From Halolamina sp. CBA1230 (GTDB lineage Archaea > Halobacteriota > Halobacteria > Halobacteriales > Haloferacaceae), in the NCBI RefSeq assembly GCF_002025255.2, contig NZ_CP054587.1, positions 1,674,001-1,738,000 of the forward strand: a DNA stretch of 64,000 nucleotides, written 5' to 3'. This document shows, one piece after another, positions 44,525 through 52,500 of this stretch. Each line of letters opens with the position of its first letter. Positions within the stretch are counted from its first letter, which is position 1. The notes below the pieces were generated by a model. That model saw only the letters and a program-made list of their open reading frames with translations. It was not told the origin of the DNA and searched no databases. The translations under genes were made by a program, and so were the position numbers.

Positions 44525-44797
44525 CTACGACTCCCACTCGGGCACGTCACCGAGGGCTGCATCGGCCTCCGCCGAGACACCCTCGAGTTCGGAAGCGAGA
44601 TCGGCCATCTGTTCGGAACGGGCGCGGTATCCCTCGGCGAGGTCGTCTTCTGTGACCGCCTTTTCGACGACGATCCGTCCCTCCTCGTCCTCGTGGACGC
44701 GTACTCTATCGCCACCGTGAATCCCGAATCGTTCCCGAAGCTGCTTCGGGAGTGTGACCTGCCCACGCTCACCGACGACTCGCGTGTCTTCCACCAT
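44525..44797 (-). CDS. AbrB/MazE-type antitoxin
   Basis: A 90-residue antitoxin. A SpoVT/AbrB swapped-hairpin fold (TRVVGERGQVTLPKQLRERFG, DRVRVHEDEEGRIVVEKAV) is followed by an acidic helical tail (RSEQMADLASELEGVSAEAD) for toxin binding. It is the intact counterpart of the frameshifted gene at 3348-3619, and because the toxins are so alike it may neutralise both. Confidence 0.87.
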   Translation of the reverse strand: MVEDTRVVGERGQVTLPKQLRERFGIHGGDRVRVHEDEEGRIVVEKAVTEDDLAEGYRARSEQMADLASELEGVSAEADAALGDVPEWES

Positions 44798-44889
44798 ATG
44801 TATTCATACTCGATTCATATCTATAGATGTTTCGCTCCCTGGCAACGTGAGTCGGTTTGCTGACTACTCGAGAAAGGCTATCTTGTCCA

Positions 44890-45300
44890 TTACGCAGAAT
44901 TCACGCGTTCAACAACATCAGCAAAGGCAACATTCTGACCGACATCGGTGATCGTGACTGTGACACGCTCGCCCTGTTCAGTGTCCGGGACGATAACGAC
45001 GAATCCACGCTCAACACGCGTGATACCATCGCCTTGTTCGCCTATGTCTTCGATCTCAACGGTGCGCTGTTCGCCCTCTGCAACAGGTGGCGACTGTGCC
45101 GCTTGCTCGGACTGTGAATCGGCGTCAGTACCATCGGCGTCATCGGTCGAAGGTGATGGGAGAACGGCCACACGATATGTATCACCTGCCTGTAGGTCGC
45201 CAAGCCGAATCTCCTGTTCCGGTACCTCCACCACATACGACCCGTCGCGCTCTTCGACAGTCGCAGAGAACAGACAGCGTAGTTGCGGTGAAATCTCCAT
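44890..45300 (-). CDS. TRAM-domain protein
   Basis: A 136-residue protein. The carboxy half (RTVEIEDIGEQGDGITRVERGFVVIVPDTEQGERVTVTI) is a TRAM domain, an RNA-binding OB-like fold; single-domain TRAM proteins act as cold-shock-like RNA chaperones in archaea. The amino part is a short beta-rich segment and an acidic linker (about 45-75). Start 45300 (MEISPQL) is preferred over the longer frame because it opens directly into structured sequence. Confidence 0.83.
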   Translation of the reverse strand: MEISPQLRCLFSATVEERDGSYVVEVPEQEIRLGDLQAGDTYRVAVLPSPSTDDADGTDADSQSEQAAQSPPVAEGEQRTVEIEDIGEQGDGITRVERGFVVIVPDTEQGERVTVTITDVGQNVAFADVVERVNSA

Positions 45301-45354
45301 TTGTAGATCGTATCCGGATAGGCGACGAGGAACACTTGATTCTGCTGTTCCCAA

Positions 45355-45507
45355 CTACTGCGGCGCAACGACCTTTTCACAAGATGGACACTCGGCCCAC
45401 ACACCGCAGGTTCCGTCGTCCTTCTGGTAGTCAACCAATAGCCACGCCTGAGAGATACGCTCGCCGCAGTCGGGACAATGACCAAGGGACGATTCCTCGG
45501 AACTCAT
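45355..45507 (-). CDS. Small zinc-ribbon protein
   Basis: A 50-residue protein starting MSSEESSLGHCPDCGERI, with CPDC and CPSC pairs 25 residues apart and an intervening ISQAWLLVDYQKDDGT strand pair. This resembles small haloarchaeal zinc-binding proteins (DUF7837 type, name from memory). The next 240 bases upstream hold no gene that I can see. Confidence 0.65.
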   Translation of the reverse strand: MSSEESSLGHCPDCGERISQAWLLVDYQKDDGTCGVWAECPSCEKVVAPQ

Positions 45508-45746
45508 AACGGGAAGGAGCGTGTGACACGATTCCTTCCAAGGACAGTTCAATCGGCTTTCAATGTAAGCCTTTGGTGGCTTACCGGCCGATCACACCGG
45601 AGATGAGGTCGCCCCCGTACACCGTAGCAACGCCGTCGGCGGCACCTGAGATGGGCGCGGACGCACACCCGTCGGCGACCGCGCAGTATCGCTCTCAATT
45701 GACTCGCTAGTCGTACCCAGAAACCGCGCACACCCAGCTGGAGAAG

Positions 45747-45787
45747 TTAACCAACACACTGGTGAGTCGGGGACGTATGTTGGTTAA
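45747..45787. repeat. Spaced inverted repeat, copy 1
   Basis: TTAACCAACA (45747-45756), a 21-base spacer, then TGTTGGTTAA (45778-45787). The same pair with the same spacer length recurs at 56118-56158, and the right arm is shared over 14 bases (to GATT). The two copies bracket the conjugation-type operon. They may be boundaries, protein binding sites, or parts of a plasmid control region. Confidence 0.7.
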
Positions 45788-46000
45788 GATTGAACGCGAC
45801 TCCGAACGCCATCGAGATCATTCGTCGGCGCCCGGGGCAAGCCAGCATCTTCGGTCCACGAAGAAAGCGTACAGCACCGCCGTCCGGCTACTGCCCCCGA
45901 CTGGCAACAGGGCGCCGGTGGCCGCGCCAACAACACGCGATCGAGGGACACCCACTCCGACCACCAGTGTGTTTGTAACATCGAGTACAATGTATACAGC

Positions 46001-46039
46001 ATGGGAACGATTTCGGCACGGGTCCCCGATAAGCAGGAA
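46001..46039 (+). pseudogene. Stump of a UPF0175-type antitoxin gene with its promoter
   Basis: From about 45966 to 46035 the sequence follows 55183-55252: a degenerate version of the palindromic promoter (ACATCGAGTACAATGTATAC) and then MGTISARVPDKQE, the first codons of the antitoxin at 55217. It then breaks off at the 3' end of the HTH gene 46046. The rest of the gene and its toxin are absent. Confidence 0.7.
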
Positions 46040-46045
46040 AGGGGC

Positions 46046-46516
46046 CTACCCGTTCGCGGGGCGGGGCATTTCCTCTAGCTCCCGGATCTCGGCGGTTTTT
46101 TCGACGCGGTCGTATTGGCGCTGCCACGCGTCCGAAGGGAACAGTCCGTTCTTGTCGAACAGGCTGCGAGCGGCGTCGGTGAGGGCGTAGAACTTGTAGG
46201 GATACCCACGAACGCGCTCGCCAGTGGGGACAACCAACTCCTGGAGGACGTCGACGTCTTGGAGGATGGAGAGATGCCGGCGGATCGCGTCCGTTTCGAG
46301 GCTCGGATTCATGTAGTCGAGTTCCGTGACGCTTGGCGCTCCTTTCGGGTGGCCGACGACGTCCGCGAGCAGGTTCGCCCGCTGCTTGTCAGTCGCCTTC
46401 TGGAGTGCCAGCCACGTGTTGAACTCCGCGGGCTCGCCGTCCGGACCGGTGTTCGCAGCCGGCTGTGTCGCGTCCGGGTGCATGTGTTCCAGTATGTCCT
46501 CAGCCAGTATAAACAC
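46046..46516 (-). CDS. Winged-helix regulator (ArsR-like)
   Basis: A 156-residue protein (or 145 from the second ATG at 46483, MHPDATQ). It has an HTH of ArsR type at about 45-105 (ATDKQRANLLADVVGHPKGAPSVTELDYM, DAIRRHLSILQDVDVLQELV) with a wing (YPYKFYALTDAARSLFDKNG). Similar proteins occur on haloarchaeal plasmids. It lies at the left edge of the conjugation-type island, divergent from 46611-47225, and may regulate it. Confidence 0.75.
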   Translation of the reverse strand: MFILAEDILEHMHPDATQPAANTGPDGEPAEFNTWLALQKATDKQRANLLADVVGHPKGAPSVTELDYMNPSLETDAIRRHLSILQDVDVLQELVVPTGERVRGYPYKFYALTDAARSLFDKNGLFPSDAWQRQYDRVEKTAEIRELEEMPRPANG

Positions 46517-46610
46517 TTGGTCAACAGACGCAACCGGTTCCTAGGGTGGTTGCAGTACCGATTCAGTAACCCATAGGTATAACGGTCCACGGAAGAATCT
46601 ATTCTGCGAG

Positions 46611-47225
46611 ATGCCGGACGATTCGAGCGCCGACACGGGGAACGAAGAATCGGCGTACATCGGCGACATCGATTCAGATGCTGTTGTCGATGAGGCACAG
46701 CTCCAACTAACACCACACCAGCACGAACAGCTGAAAACGCAGTTACACGGCAGCAGCCAGTTCGACGAAATCAAGCGCGCCGATACCCGGTATCTCGTCG
46801 TCGGGCGTGGTGGTGAGGAGGGGCCGGGAAAACGGCGATTGGAGGTCTGTGAGCAGTTGGATGATCGACGAGGCGCCGCCGGATACCGACTCGAGGACTT
46901 TGGGTTCACAACTGACGAGATCGACCTCTGGGCGCCAGCGTTCGACCTGCTCGCAGCAATGGCGTCGCATATCGTCGGCGTGCTTGAGGATTTCGACGGC
47001 GGCCACGTGTGGGAGTTGGGGTACCTGTATCACCAGCAGCGCCACGTCAGAGATCGCCTGTGGTTGCTCAAGCGGCTGTACGAGAGCGAAACGGAGATGC
47101 GCCGACAGTACGATAACGGCATGGCGGCGTCTCACTTAGCAGCGCTTGAGGAGGCAGCTGGAGATCGCGTTATTGGCTGGGGGGATGAAGCCAGTCTGCG
47201 GGACGCTGTTGAGGGGATTCCCTAG
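46611..47225 (+). CDS. Hypothetical protein with nucleoside-deoxyribosyltransferase/TIR-like hints
   Basis: A 204-residue acidic protein, starting MPDDSSADTGNEESA. The central stretch AMASHIVGVLEDFDGGHVWELGYLYHQQ (about 118-145) resembles the active-site pattern of nucleoside 2-deoxyribosyltransferase-like and TIR-like enzymes (hydrophobic strand, D-G, then xxxE-x-GY). The rest is not recognised. It might metabolise nucleotides or act in defence; this is only a pattern impression. An IS right end lies 16 bases after its stop. Confidence 0.6.
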   Translation: MPDDSSADTGNEESAYIGDIDSDAVVDEAQLQLTPHQHEQLKTQLHGSSQFDEIKRADTRYLVVGRGGEEGPGKRRLEVCEQLDDRRGAAGYRLEDFGFTTDEIDLWAPAFDLLAAMASHIVGVLEDFDGGHVWELGYLYHQQRHVRDRLWLLKRLYESETEMRRQYDNGMAASHLAALEEAAGDRVIGWGDEASLRDAVEGIP

Positions 47226-47241
47226 AGAACCTCGATACATA

Positions 47242-47285
47242 TTGACATCCTCCCACCCCTGAAGGGGTGGGCTTCCGCTCGCTAC
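47242..47285 (-). mobile_element. Solo IS200/IS605 right end
   Basis: Minus-strand sequence ...GGGGTGGGAGGATGTCAA ends at 47242, with the hairpin CCCACCCC-tgaa-GGGGTGGG at 47252-47271 and GGCTTCCGC beyond. This matches the right ends of the elements at 34853 and 42035. No transposase gene is attached. It lies between convergent genes. Confidence 0.65.
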
Positions 47286-47319
47286 GTGTCAAAGTATGCT
47301 GGGAGCGCGCTTCGGTCAG

Positions 47320-49434
47320 CTACCCGTTTCCAGAGTCAGTCCGACCGGTCTCACTACGTTCTTCGTCGGCGCCAGGCAGCGACGACCGTTCTTGCTCAGT
47401 CGGGTCAAAGTCAATCACTTGCTTCTCTTTGGGCATCGCCTCAACCTGAATCCCACGCCATTCGCCATCCACCCCAACAAGCGCCTCCGCAAACCCCGCA
47501 TCCTCATTCCCCGGCACCGCATCCTGCACATACCGCATCTGGGCGTAGTTGAGCCCGAACTCCTGGGCCCAGTCCTCGTCCATCCCGTCCAGCCGGTGGA
47601 ACTGCTTCACCGCACACTGGTCGAGAATCGCCTCACTCTCGGCGTGCTCGAAGAACTCGTCGACGGTCTGGGTCACCAGCCGGATCGACAGGTCATGATG
47701 GCGGTGATGCCGAAACACCGTCTCCAGGAACGCCAGACTCGCGGCGTCCTGCATGAGGTAGCGGGCTTCGTCGATGTAGAACACCACCTCCTTCTCGGAC
47801 ACCTTCGCCCGTTCGTACACCAGCGAGATCAGCAACTGCATCGTGAGCGCCGTCCCACTATCCACACTCCCCTCCTGCTGGGCGAGATCGAGATAGATCA
47901 CTTTCTCGTCCCGGATGTCGAACTCGGACTCGGTGCCCAGATTCGCGTGCCGACCGCCCTCTTCGAACGGCCGCAGCTGGTCAAGCAACCACGTGGCGTC
48001 TTCCTCGATCTTCGCCGCCTCCTCGTCGGCCCGCACGACGAACGCCTCCGGCTCCTCGACCATCTCCTCGAACACGTCCAGCATGTCCCGGATCGTCGGA
48101 CTCTGATTCCCGTGCGTCGAGATGTCGTCAGTAATCCCCTTGCGCTTGTACGCGCGCTTGAGACCGAGCTCCAGCGTCGTCCGCCGATCCCCGAGCGAGA
48201 TCCCCCGCAGCGCGAAGAAGTTGGTGAGGAAACTCATCGCGTCATCGAGCTTCTCGTTGAACGGGCTCGCATCCTCGCCCATCGCCCGCTGGACGTGCTC
48301 GGGGGTCTCCCTGATCTCCAGCGGGTTCAACCCCAACGTCCCGCCGACCGTGATCCGTTTCGCATCGAGGGCTTCGGCGACACCGGCCCAGTCGTTCAGC
48401 GGTTCGAGAATGACGCCGATGCGGTCCCGTGCCTGCTCCATCGACCGGATGAAGTTCTGCTTCGAACTGAACGACTTCCCCGAGCCGGGATCGCCGACCG
48501 TGAACATCGCGTAGCCGTTGTCCCGCGCGAACGGGTCGATCACCACGGGACTCCGCGTGTCCTTGTGCATCCCGAACTCGACGCCACCCTCCTCAAGGAT
48601 CGTCGCATTGTGCGGCGACGCCAGCAACGCGCCGACGGCGCCACCAAGCGCGATCGACTCGCGGCCGAATTCGTTCGCGCCGATCGGCGCCGCCGACTGC
48701 AGCGCCACGTCCTGCCGACAGATCGCCGTCTTCGGCGTCAGGTTCGCCGGCTCGTCCCGCAGCGTACTCTTCACCTGCTGCACGTCGTCCTGCAGCGTCT
48801 CCCGATCGTCGGCGCGCACCGTCACGAACACACCCTGGTCGAACACGCGCGCCCCGTTCTCGACGGCCGTGTACGTCGCAGCCGCCTCGTCCGCTCGCTC
48901 CTGCAGGTACGAACTCCGCACGCTCTGCTCCAGATCGGCGTCCACCTGCAGGTCGTCGGCGATCTCCTGCAGTTCGGTTCGCGCCCGGTCCTGGTTCTTC
49001 GGCGTGATGTGAGCCGTCAGATCGAACTGGACGTCGGTCAACTCGAACAGGTCGCTGAGGTAGCCGTCATTCGGGTAGTCCGGGTAGTCGGCGATGTACA
49101 GCGTCGACGTCCACTGCTCGCCGACACGGGCGGCGCGAGTCTCCCACTCGATGGCGGCGGGCGCCGTGACCGTTTTGTGGGACTCGGCGATGTCGTCGAA
49201 GAGTTGCCCTTCGGCCTGCCCATCGGCGAGCGTCTCGTCGTCGAGGACGTCCGCGAAGTCGACTGTCGCCTCGTCGTCGGCAGCGTACCGATCCCGGAGT
49301 AGTGTGCCACCGACAACGACGGCGCCGATCAGCACCAGAGAGACGGCGGCGCCCTCGACGCTCGTCGGTGACGCAAGCCACTCCCGGAGCTGTCTCACGA
49401 CACCCCCACTCGACTGGACGAGCACGCTATGCAT
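47320..49434 (-). CDS. VirB4/HerA-like conjugation ATPase
   Basis: A 704-residue ATPase, last gene of the seven-gene operon. One membrane segment is near residue 30 (VSLVLIGAVVVGG). A VirB4/TraC-type body follows with Walker A VGDPGSGKSFSS (about 313), Walker B EVVFYIDEARYLM (about 551), and the downstream RLVTQTVDEFF sensor. VirB4-type ATPases power substrate and subunit movement in conjugative and type IV secretion systems. Start 49434 (MHSVLVQ) overlaps the preceding stop by 8 bases; the GTG five codons upstream is less likely. Confidence 0.85.
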   Translation of the reverse strand: MHSVLVQSSGGVVRQLREWLASPTSVEGAAVSLVLIGAVVVGGTLLRDRYAADDEATVDFADVLDDETLADGQAEGQLFDDIAESHKTVTAPAAIEWETRAARVGEQWTSTLYIADYPDYPNDGYLSDLFELTDVQFDLTAHITPKNQDRARTELQEIADDLQVDADLEQSVRSSYLQERADEAAATYTAVENGARVFDQGVFVTVRADDRETLQDDVQQVKSTLRDEPANLTPKTAICRQDVALQSAAPIGANEFGRESIALGGAVGALLASPHNATILEEGGVEFGMHKDTRSPVVIDPFARDNGYAMFTVGDPGSGKSFSSKQNFIRSMEQARDRIGVILEPLNDWAGVAEALDAKRITVGGTLGLNPLEIRETPEHVQRAMGEDASPFNEKLDDAMSFLTNFFALRGISLGDRRTTLELGLKRAYKRKGITDDISTHGNQSPTIRDMLDVFEEMVEEPEAFVVRADEEAAKIEEDATWLLDQLRPFEEGGRHANLGTESEFDIRDEKVIYLDLAQQEGSVDSGTALTMQLLISLVYERAKVSEKEVVFYIDEARYLMQDAASLAFLETVFRHHRHHDLSIRLVTQTVDEFFEHAESEAILDQCAVKQFHRLDGMDEDWAQEFGLNYAQMRYVQDAVPGNEDAGFAEALVGVDGEWRGIQVEAMPKEKQVIDFDPTEQERSSLPGADEERSETGRTDSGNG

Positions 49435-50548
49435 CCTGTCCCTCCTCACGGCGCGAGTGGCCGACGACCGGCTGGTCGCGAACGACGGCCTCGGGATCGC
49501 CGTAGTCGTCCTCGCGACCGTTCCAGAACGCCATGTTCAGGACGAACAGCTCGACCGTGCTGAGGCGGCGGGCCGACCAGCCCGACGCCTGTTGGATGAA
49601 CTCCGTCCGCACGTCGGTGATCCGACTATCCAGTTCGTCGAACATCCGCGCCCGGCGCTCGACATCGCTCAGGTCTGCACGCCGCGTCACGAACGGCGTG
49701 AACAGGACACCCACCACGGGCAGCTGCGTCAGCTTCTCGGCCGGCGTCGCCGCCTCGCGGTAGCGGTCGTACACCTCCAGCGGCGAGACTTCGACACCAA
49801 TGTAGTACTGCACCTGCTGGATCCCTCGCTCGCGCATTTCTTTCGGCCGCGTGTCGCGGTACTCCTCGAGGAGTTCCCGGAAGATCGGGTTCGACTCGAC
49901 GTCCTCGTCGTCGAGGCGGTCCTTGATCGTCGCGGTCAGCTGCTCCACCGGAAACGCTCGGGTCGTCGCGTGGAACGTCAGCTTCGCGTCGAGTTCCTTG
50001 TTCGCGAACGCCGCACCGGCGTCCTGCAGCTGGGCCCAGTCCTCGGCCATGGCGAAGTCCATGTTCCCGGGATCGACCTCGATGAACGCCTCCATCGTGC
50101 CGTCGGCGCGCTGGATGGCGCCGGCGCCGGGCCACGCCCGCTCGATGTTGGTGAGGTCCTGTGTTCGCTCATCAGGGGTGAACGGCGTGTAGTTCGCGAG
50201 GCCCCCCTGATTGCGGTCGGTCTCGTCCGTAGCACTATCGGCGTCGTTGGGGGCGCTGAACGTGACCGCGGGGCGCTTGAGGTACTGGGACACGTCGGTC
50301 GTCCAGGTCCACGCGGTCAGGTGCTCGGGCGTGACGTAGACGAGCGCCGTGCCGAACCCTGCGCCGGCGGCGATCAAGGGGAGCGCGAGTGATTCGACGC
50401 CGATGAGACTGGCGAGGAACAGGCCGGCGATCGGGAACGCGATCAGGACGCCGACGTCCCCCTCCTCGATGTTGAGGTAGGGGATGCGACTCGCCTCGCC
50501 GAACTGGTCCATGATGCGCCGTGGGGCTGCGTCGTTGTCTGAACTCAT
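49427..50548 (-). CDS. Conjugation-type membrane protein, VirB3/VirB4-amino-domain-like
   Basis: A 373-residue protein with two adjacent membrane segments (about 33-53 and 55-75) followed by a soluble alpha/beta domain (about 110-330). The soluble part resembles the amino-terminal domain of VirB4-like proteins (AFIEVDPGNMDFAM, LDAKLTFHATTRAFPVEQL, VQYYIGVEVSPLEVYDRY). It may be a PrgI/VirB3-type platform component. It overlaps the ATPase gene by 8 bases and follows the polytopic protein by 3 bases. Confidence 0.7.
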   Translation of the reverse strand: MSSDNDAAPRRIMDQFGEASRIPYLNIEEGDVGVLIAFPIAGLFLASLIGVESLALPLIAAGAGFGTALVYVTPEHLTAWTWTTDVSQYLKRPAVTFSAPNDADSATDETDRNQGGLANYTPFTPDERTQDLTNIERAWPGAGAIQRADGTMEAFIEVDPGNMDFAMAEDWAQLQDAGAAFANKELDAKLTFHATTRAFPVEQLTATIKDRLDDEDVESNPIFRELLEEYRDTRPKEMRERGIQQVQYYIGVEVSPLEVYDRYREAATPAEKLTQLPVVGVLFTPFVTRRADLSDVERRARMFDELDSRITDVRTEFIQQASGWSARRLSTVELFVLNMAFWNGREDDYGDPEAVVRDQPVVGHSRREEGQDA

Positions 50549-50551
50549 GGA

Positions 50552-51652
50552 TTAGTGGATTCCGCGGTCAAAGTCCATCCCGTAATCGTTCGATTCGGTG
50601 TCGCTTGGATCGTTCTCGGTCCGCCGGTAGGACGGCGCTCCGTCCCCATCGCTGTCCTCGCTTCGAGCAGCGGCTTTCTGGGCCACCGCTTGGCCGGCCG
50701 CGGCTTTCGGCCCCCATCGGGCGGCGGTGGTCGCGACGCTCGCGTTCCCGGCGTACGCACCGACGGCGACGCCGCCAACGAGGGCCGCGCCACGGGTGAC
50801 GCCGCTGAGGGCTTTCGCGGTCAGTGGAGTGGCGTACTTGAACGTCTGCCACGTGGCGTAGAGGGCGACGACGGGGAGGGAGACGGCAACGAGATACTGC
50901 AGGAACGGGGTGTCGGGCGAGAGGCCGCCCGTCGAGTAGACGATGTCGTACCCCTTGAACACGATCGCCGCTGGGAGCGGGAGGACAGCAAGTGGGACGA
51001 AGCGTTTCGCGAAGCCGTGCCCGATCCGCGAGAGGACCGGGACGTTGCCGTAGGCGACGGCGATCGCGATCGGCATCCCGTAGAGGTAGACGTAGAGGAG
51101 GATCTCCCGGATGTAGAGGAGTGCCTGCAACGCCCACATGGAGATGCCGCCAGCGAGGGCGAAGAGGAGTGAGAGGGCGGGGTTGGTGATGGATTGCCTC
51201 AAAAACTTGATCATAACGTCTGTGAGAGGCCTAATTCCCGGTAGGAGTGCAATCGTGAACCCGTCGACAAGATAGAGCGCGAGCGTTCCAACCCAGTACC
51301 ACACGACAATCAGGAATGCACCGGTCCATGCGTTCTTCTTCGTTTTTCGTGCCTCGTACGTACTCCCGATATTGAACACCCGTATTGCGTGTCGGCCTTG
51401 GACGCTCATCACGAGAAGGAGCAGCGCGATTAGGACGATCTCACCGCCGACGAGCGTGTCTTGGAGCTCGACCCAGGGTTGGTTCGTTGGGTCTCCAAAC
51501 ACGAACGGCCCGTTCGTTTCCGGCGTCGGGGTTCCGAACATCGCCTCCGAGAGGGTCCGATACCCTGACCGAAGGCCATCCATGAGCTGGCTCACAAACC
51601 ACCCGATACTTGCCTTGATCCCCTCGAGGACAACGTCGATTAGGTCGACCAT
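50552..51652 (-). CDS. Polytopic VirB6/TrbL-like membrane protein
   Basis: A 366-residue protein with about seven membrane segments (70-90, 110-130, 160-182, 185-208, 215-238, 250-270, 280-300). A carboxy-terminal Ala/Gly-rich then acidic tail is probably cytoplasmic. The size, topology and place next to the VirB4-like gene match VirB6/TrbL channel components. It starts 2 bases after the stop of the lipoprotein gene. No motif proves the family, so the call rests on topology and context. Confidence 0.68.
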   Translation of the reverse strand: MVDLIDVVLEGIKASIGWFVSQLMDGLRSGYRTLSEAMFGTPTPETNGPFVFGDPTNQPWVELQDTLVGGEIVLIALLLLVMSVQGRHAIRVFNIGSTYEARKTKKNAWTGAFLIVVWYWVGTLALYLVDGFTIALLPGIRPLTDVMIKFLRQSITNPALSLLFALAGGISMWALQALLYIREILLYVYLYGMPIAIAVAYGNVPVLSRIGHGFAKRFVPLAVLPLPAAIVFKGYDIVYSTGGLSPDTPFLQYLVAVSLPVVALYATWQTFKYATPLTAKALSGVTRGAALVGGVAVGAYAGNASVATTAARWGPKAAAGQAVAQKAAARSEDSDGDGAPSYRRTENDPSDTESNDYGMDFDRGIH

Positions 51653-51654
51653 CG

Positions 51655-52500
51655 CTATGCCTCCATAATCGTGACCTCACAATCGGTCATGTCCGATGAA
51701 CTCTCGTAACGGACATCGAATGTTTGTTTGACTGAGTCGGGGTTGACGAGTGTTTCTAGAACCACGGTGAACTGTCCACTATTCCCATCAGTGGAACAAC
51801 CCATCCCATCAGGTGCCTTTGACCCAAACGGGAATGACGAACTATAGAGATCAACTCTTCGTCCAGCCGGAATGAGTGCTCGATCGGTTCTTTGTAGCCC
51901 GTTACTTCGTGGGTTCTCAGTAGGTGCTGGAACGTCACCGGAGAACACAAGCTCGGTGACTGTCTCTGGCCCAGTCCCTGTGTTCTCGACAGTCACGAAC
52001 GCCTCCCCGTTGATCAACCGATTCGTCTCCGATTCCCCGTACACCTCCTCCCACGGCTTGTCCGGATGGTTCCGATACAGCCCCACCTCCTGAATCTCGA
52101 GCTCGGGACGGATCTCCAGCGACGTTGCCCCGACCGTCTCCTCGCCATCGACGCCGACGACGTCGTACTCGCCCGGAGGATACGCGCCGCGGAACGCGAA
52201 CGACACCTGCTCGGCGCCGGCGGCGACGTCGCGGGTCCCCCACAGTTCGCCGTTCGGTGTGATGAGGTTCACCTGGGCAACCGCTGTCTCGGCGGCGAGT
52301 TCGACGACCAGCGTCGTGCCGTCGACGCCGACAGCTTGGAACGGCCCGTCACTCGTCCCGTCGGTGTCAGTCTCGGATCCCGTTCCAGGGTCGGACTGTT
52401 GCCCGTCCTCGGCGAGGCAGCCACCGACGCCGACGACGGCACTGACGGCGAGCGTTCGGAGGGCGGTACGTCGATCAATCGGGGTAGGTGTGGTGGTCAT
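51655..52500 (-). CDS. Tat lipoprotein of the conjugation-type operon
   Basis: A 281-residue lipoprotein. The leader DRRTALRTLAVSAVVGVGGC has a twin-arginine motif and the lipobox VGGC with Cys28. After an acidic linker come two Ig-like beta domains (about 55-135 and 140-280), the second with two Cys pairs possible (Cys near 245 and 275). Start 52500 overlaps the preceding stop by 4 bases (ATGA). It would sit on the outer membrane face as part of the secretion or attachment apparatus. Confidence 0.78.
   Translation of the reverse strand: MTTTPTPIDRRTALRTLAVSAVVGVGGCLAEDGQQSDPGTGSETDTDGTSDGPFQAVGVDGTTLVVELAAETAVAQVNLITPNGELWGTRDVAAGAEQVSFAFRGAYPPGEYDVVGVDGEETVGATSLEIRPELEIQEVGLYRNHPDKPWEEVYGESETNRLINGEAFVTVENTGTGPETVTELVFSGDVPAPTENPRSNGLQRTDRALIPAGRRVDLYSSSFPFGSKAPDGMGCSTDGNSGQFTVVLETLVNPDSVKQTFDVRYESSSDMTDCEVTIMEA

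Noticed and set aside
47296-49302. 668-codon plus-strand frame opposite the VirB4-like ATPase
   Set aside because: Antisense shadow; the minus strand has clear Walker motifs and operon coupling.
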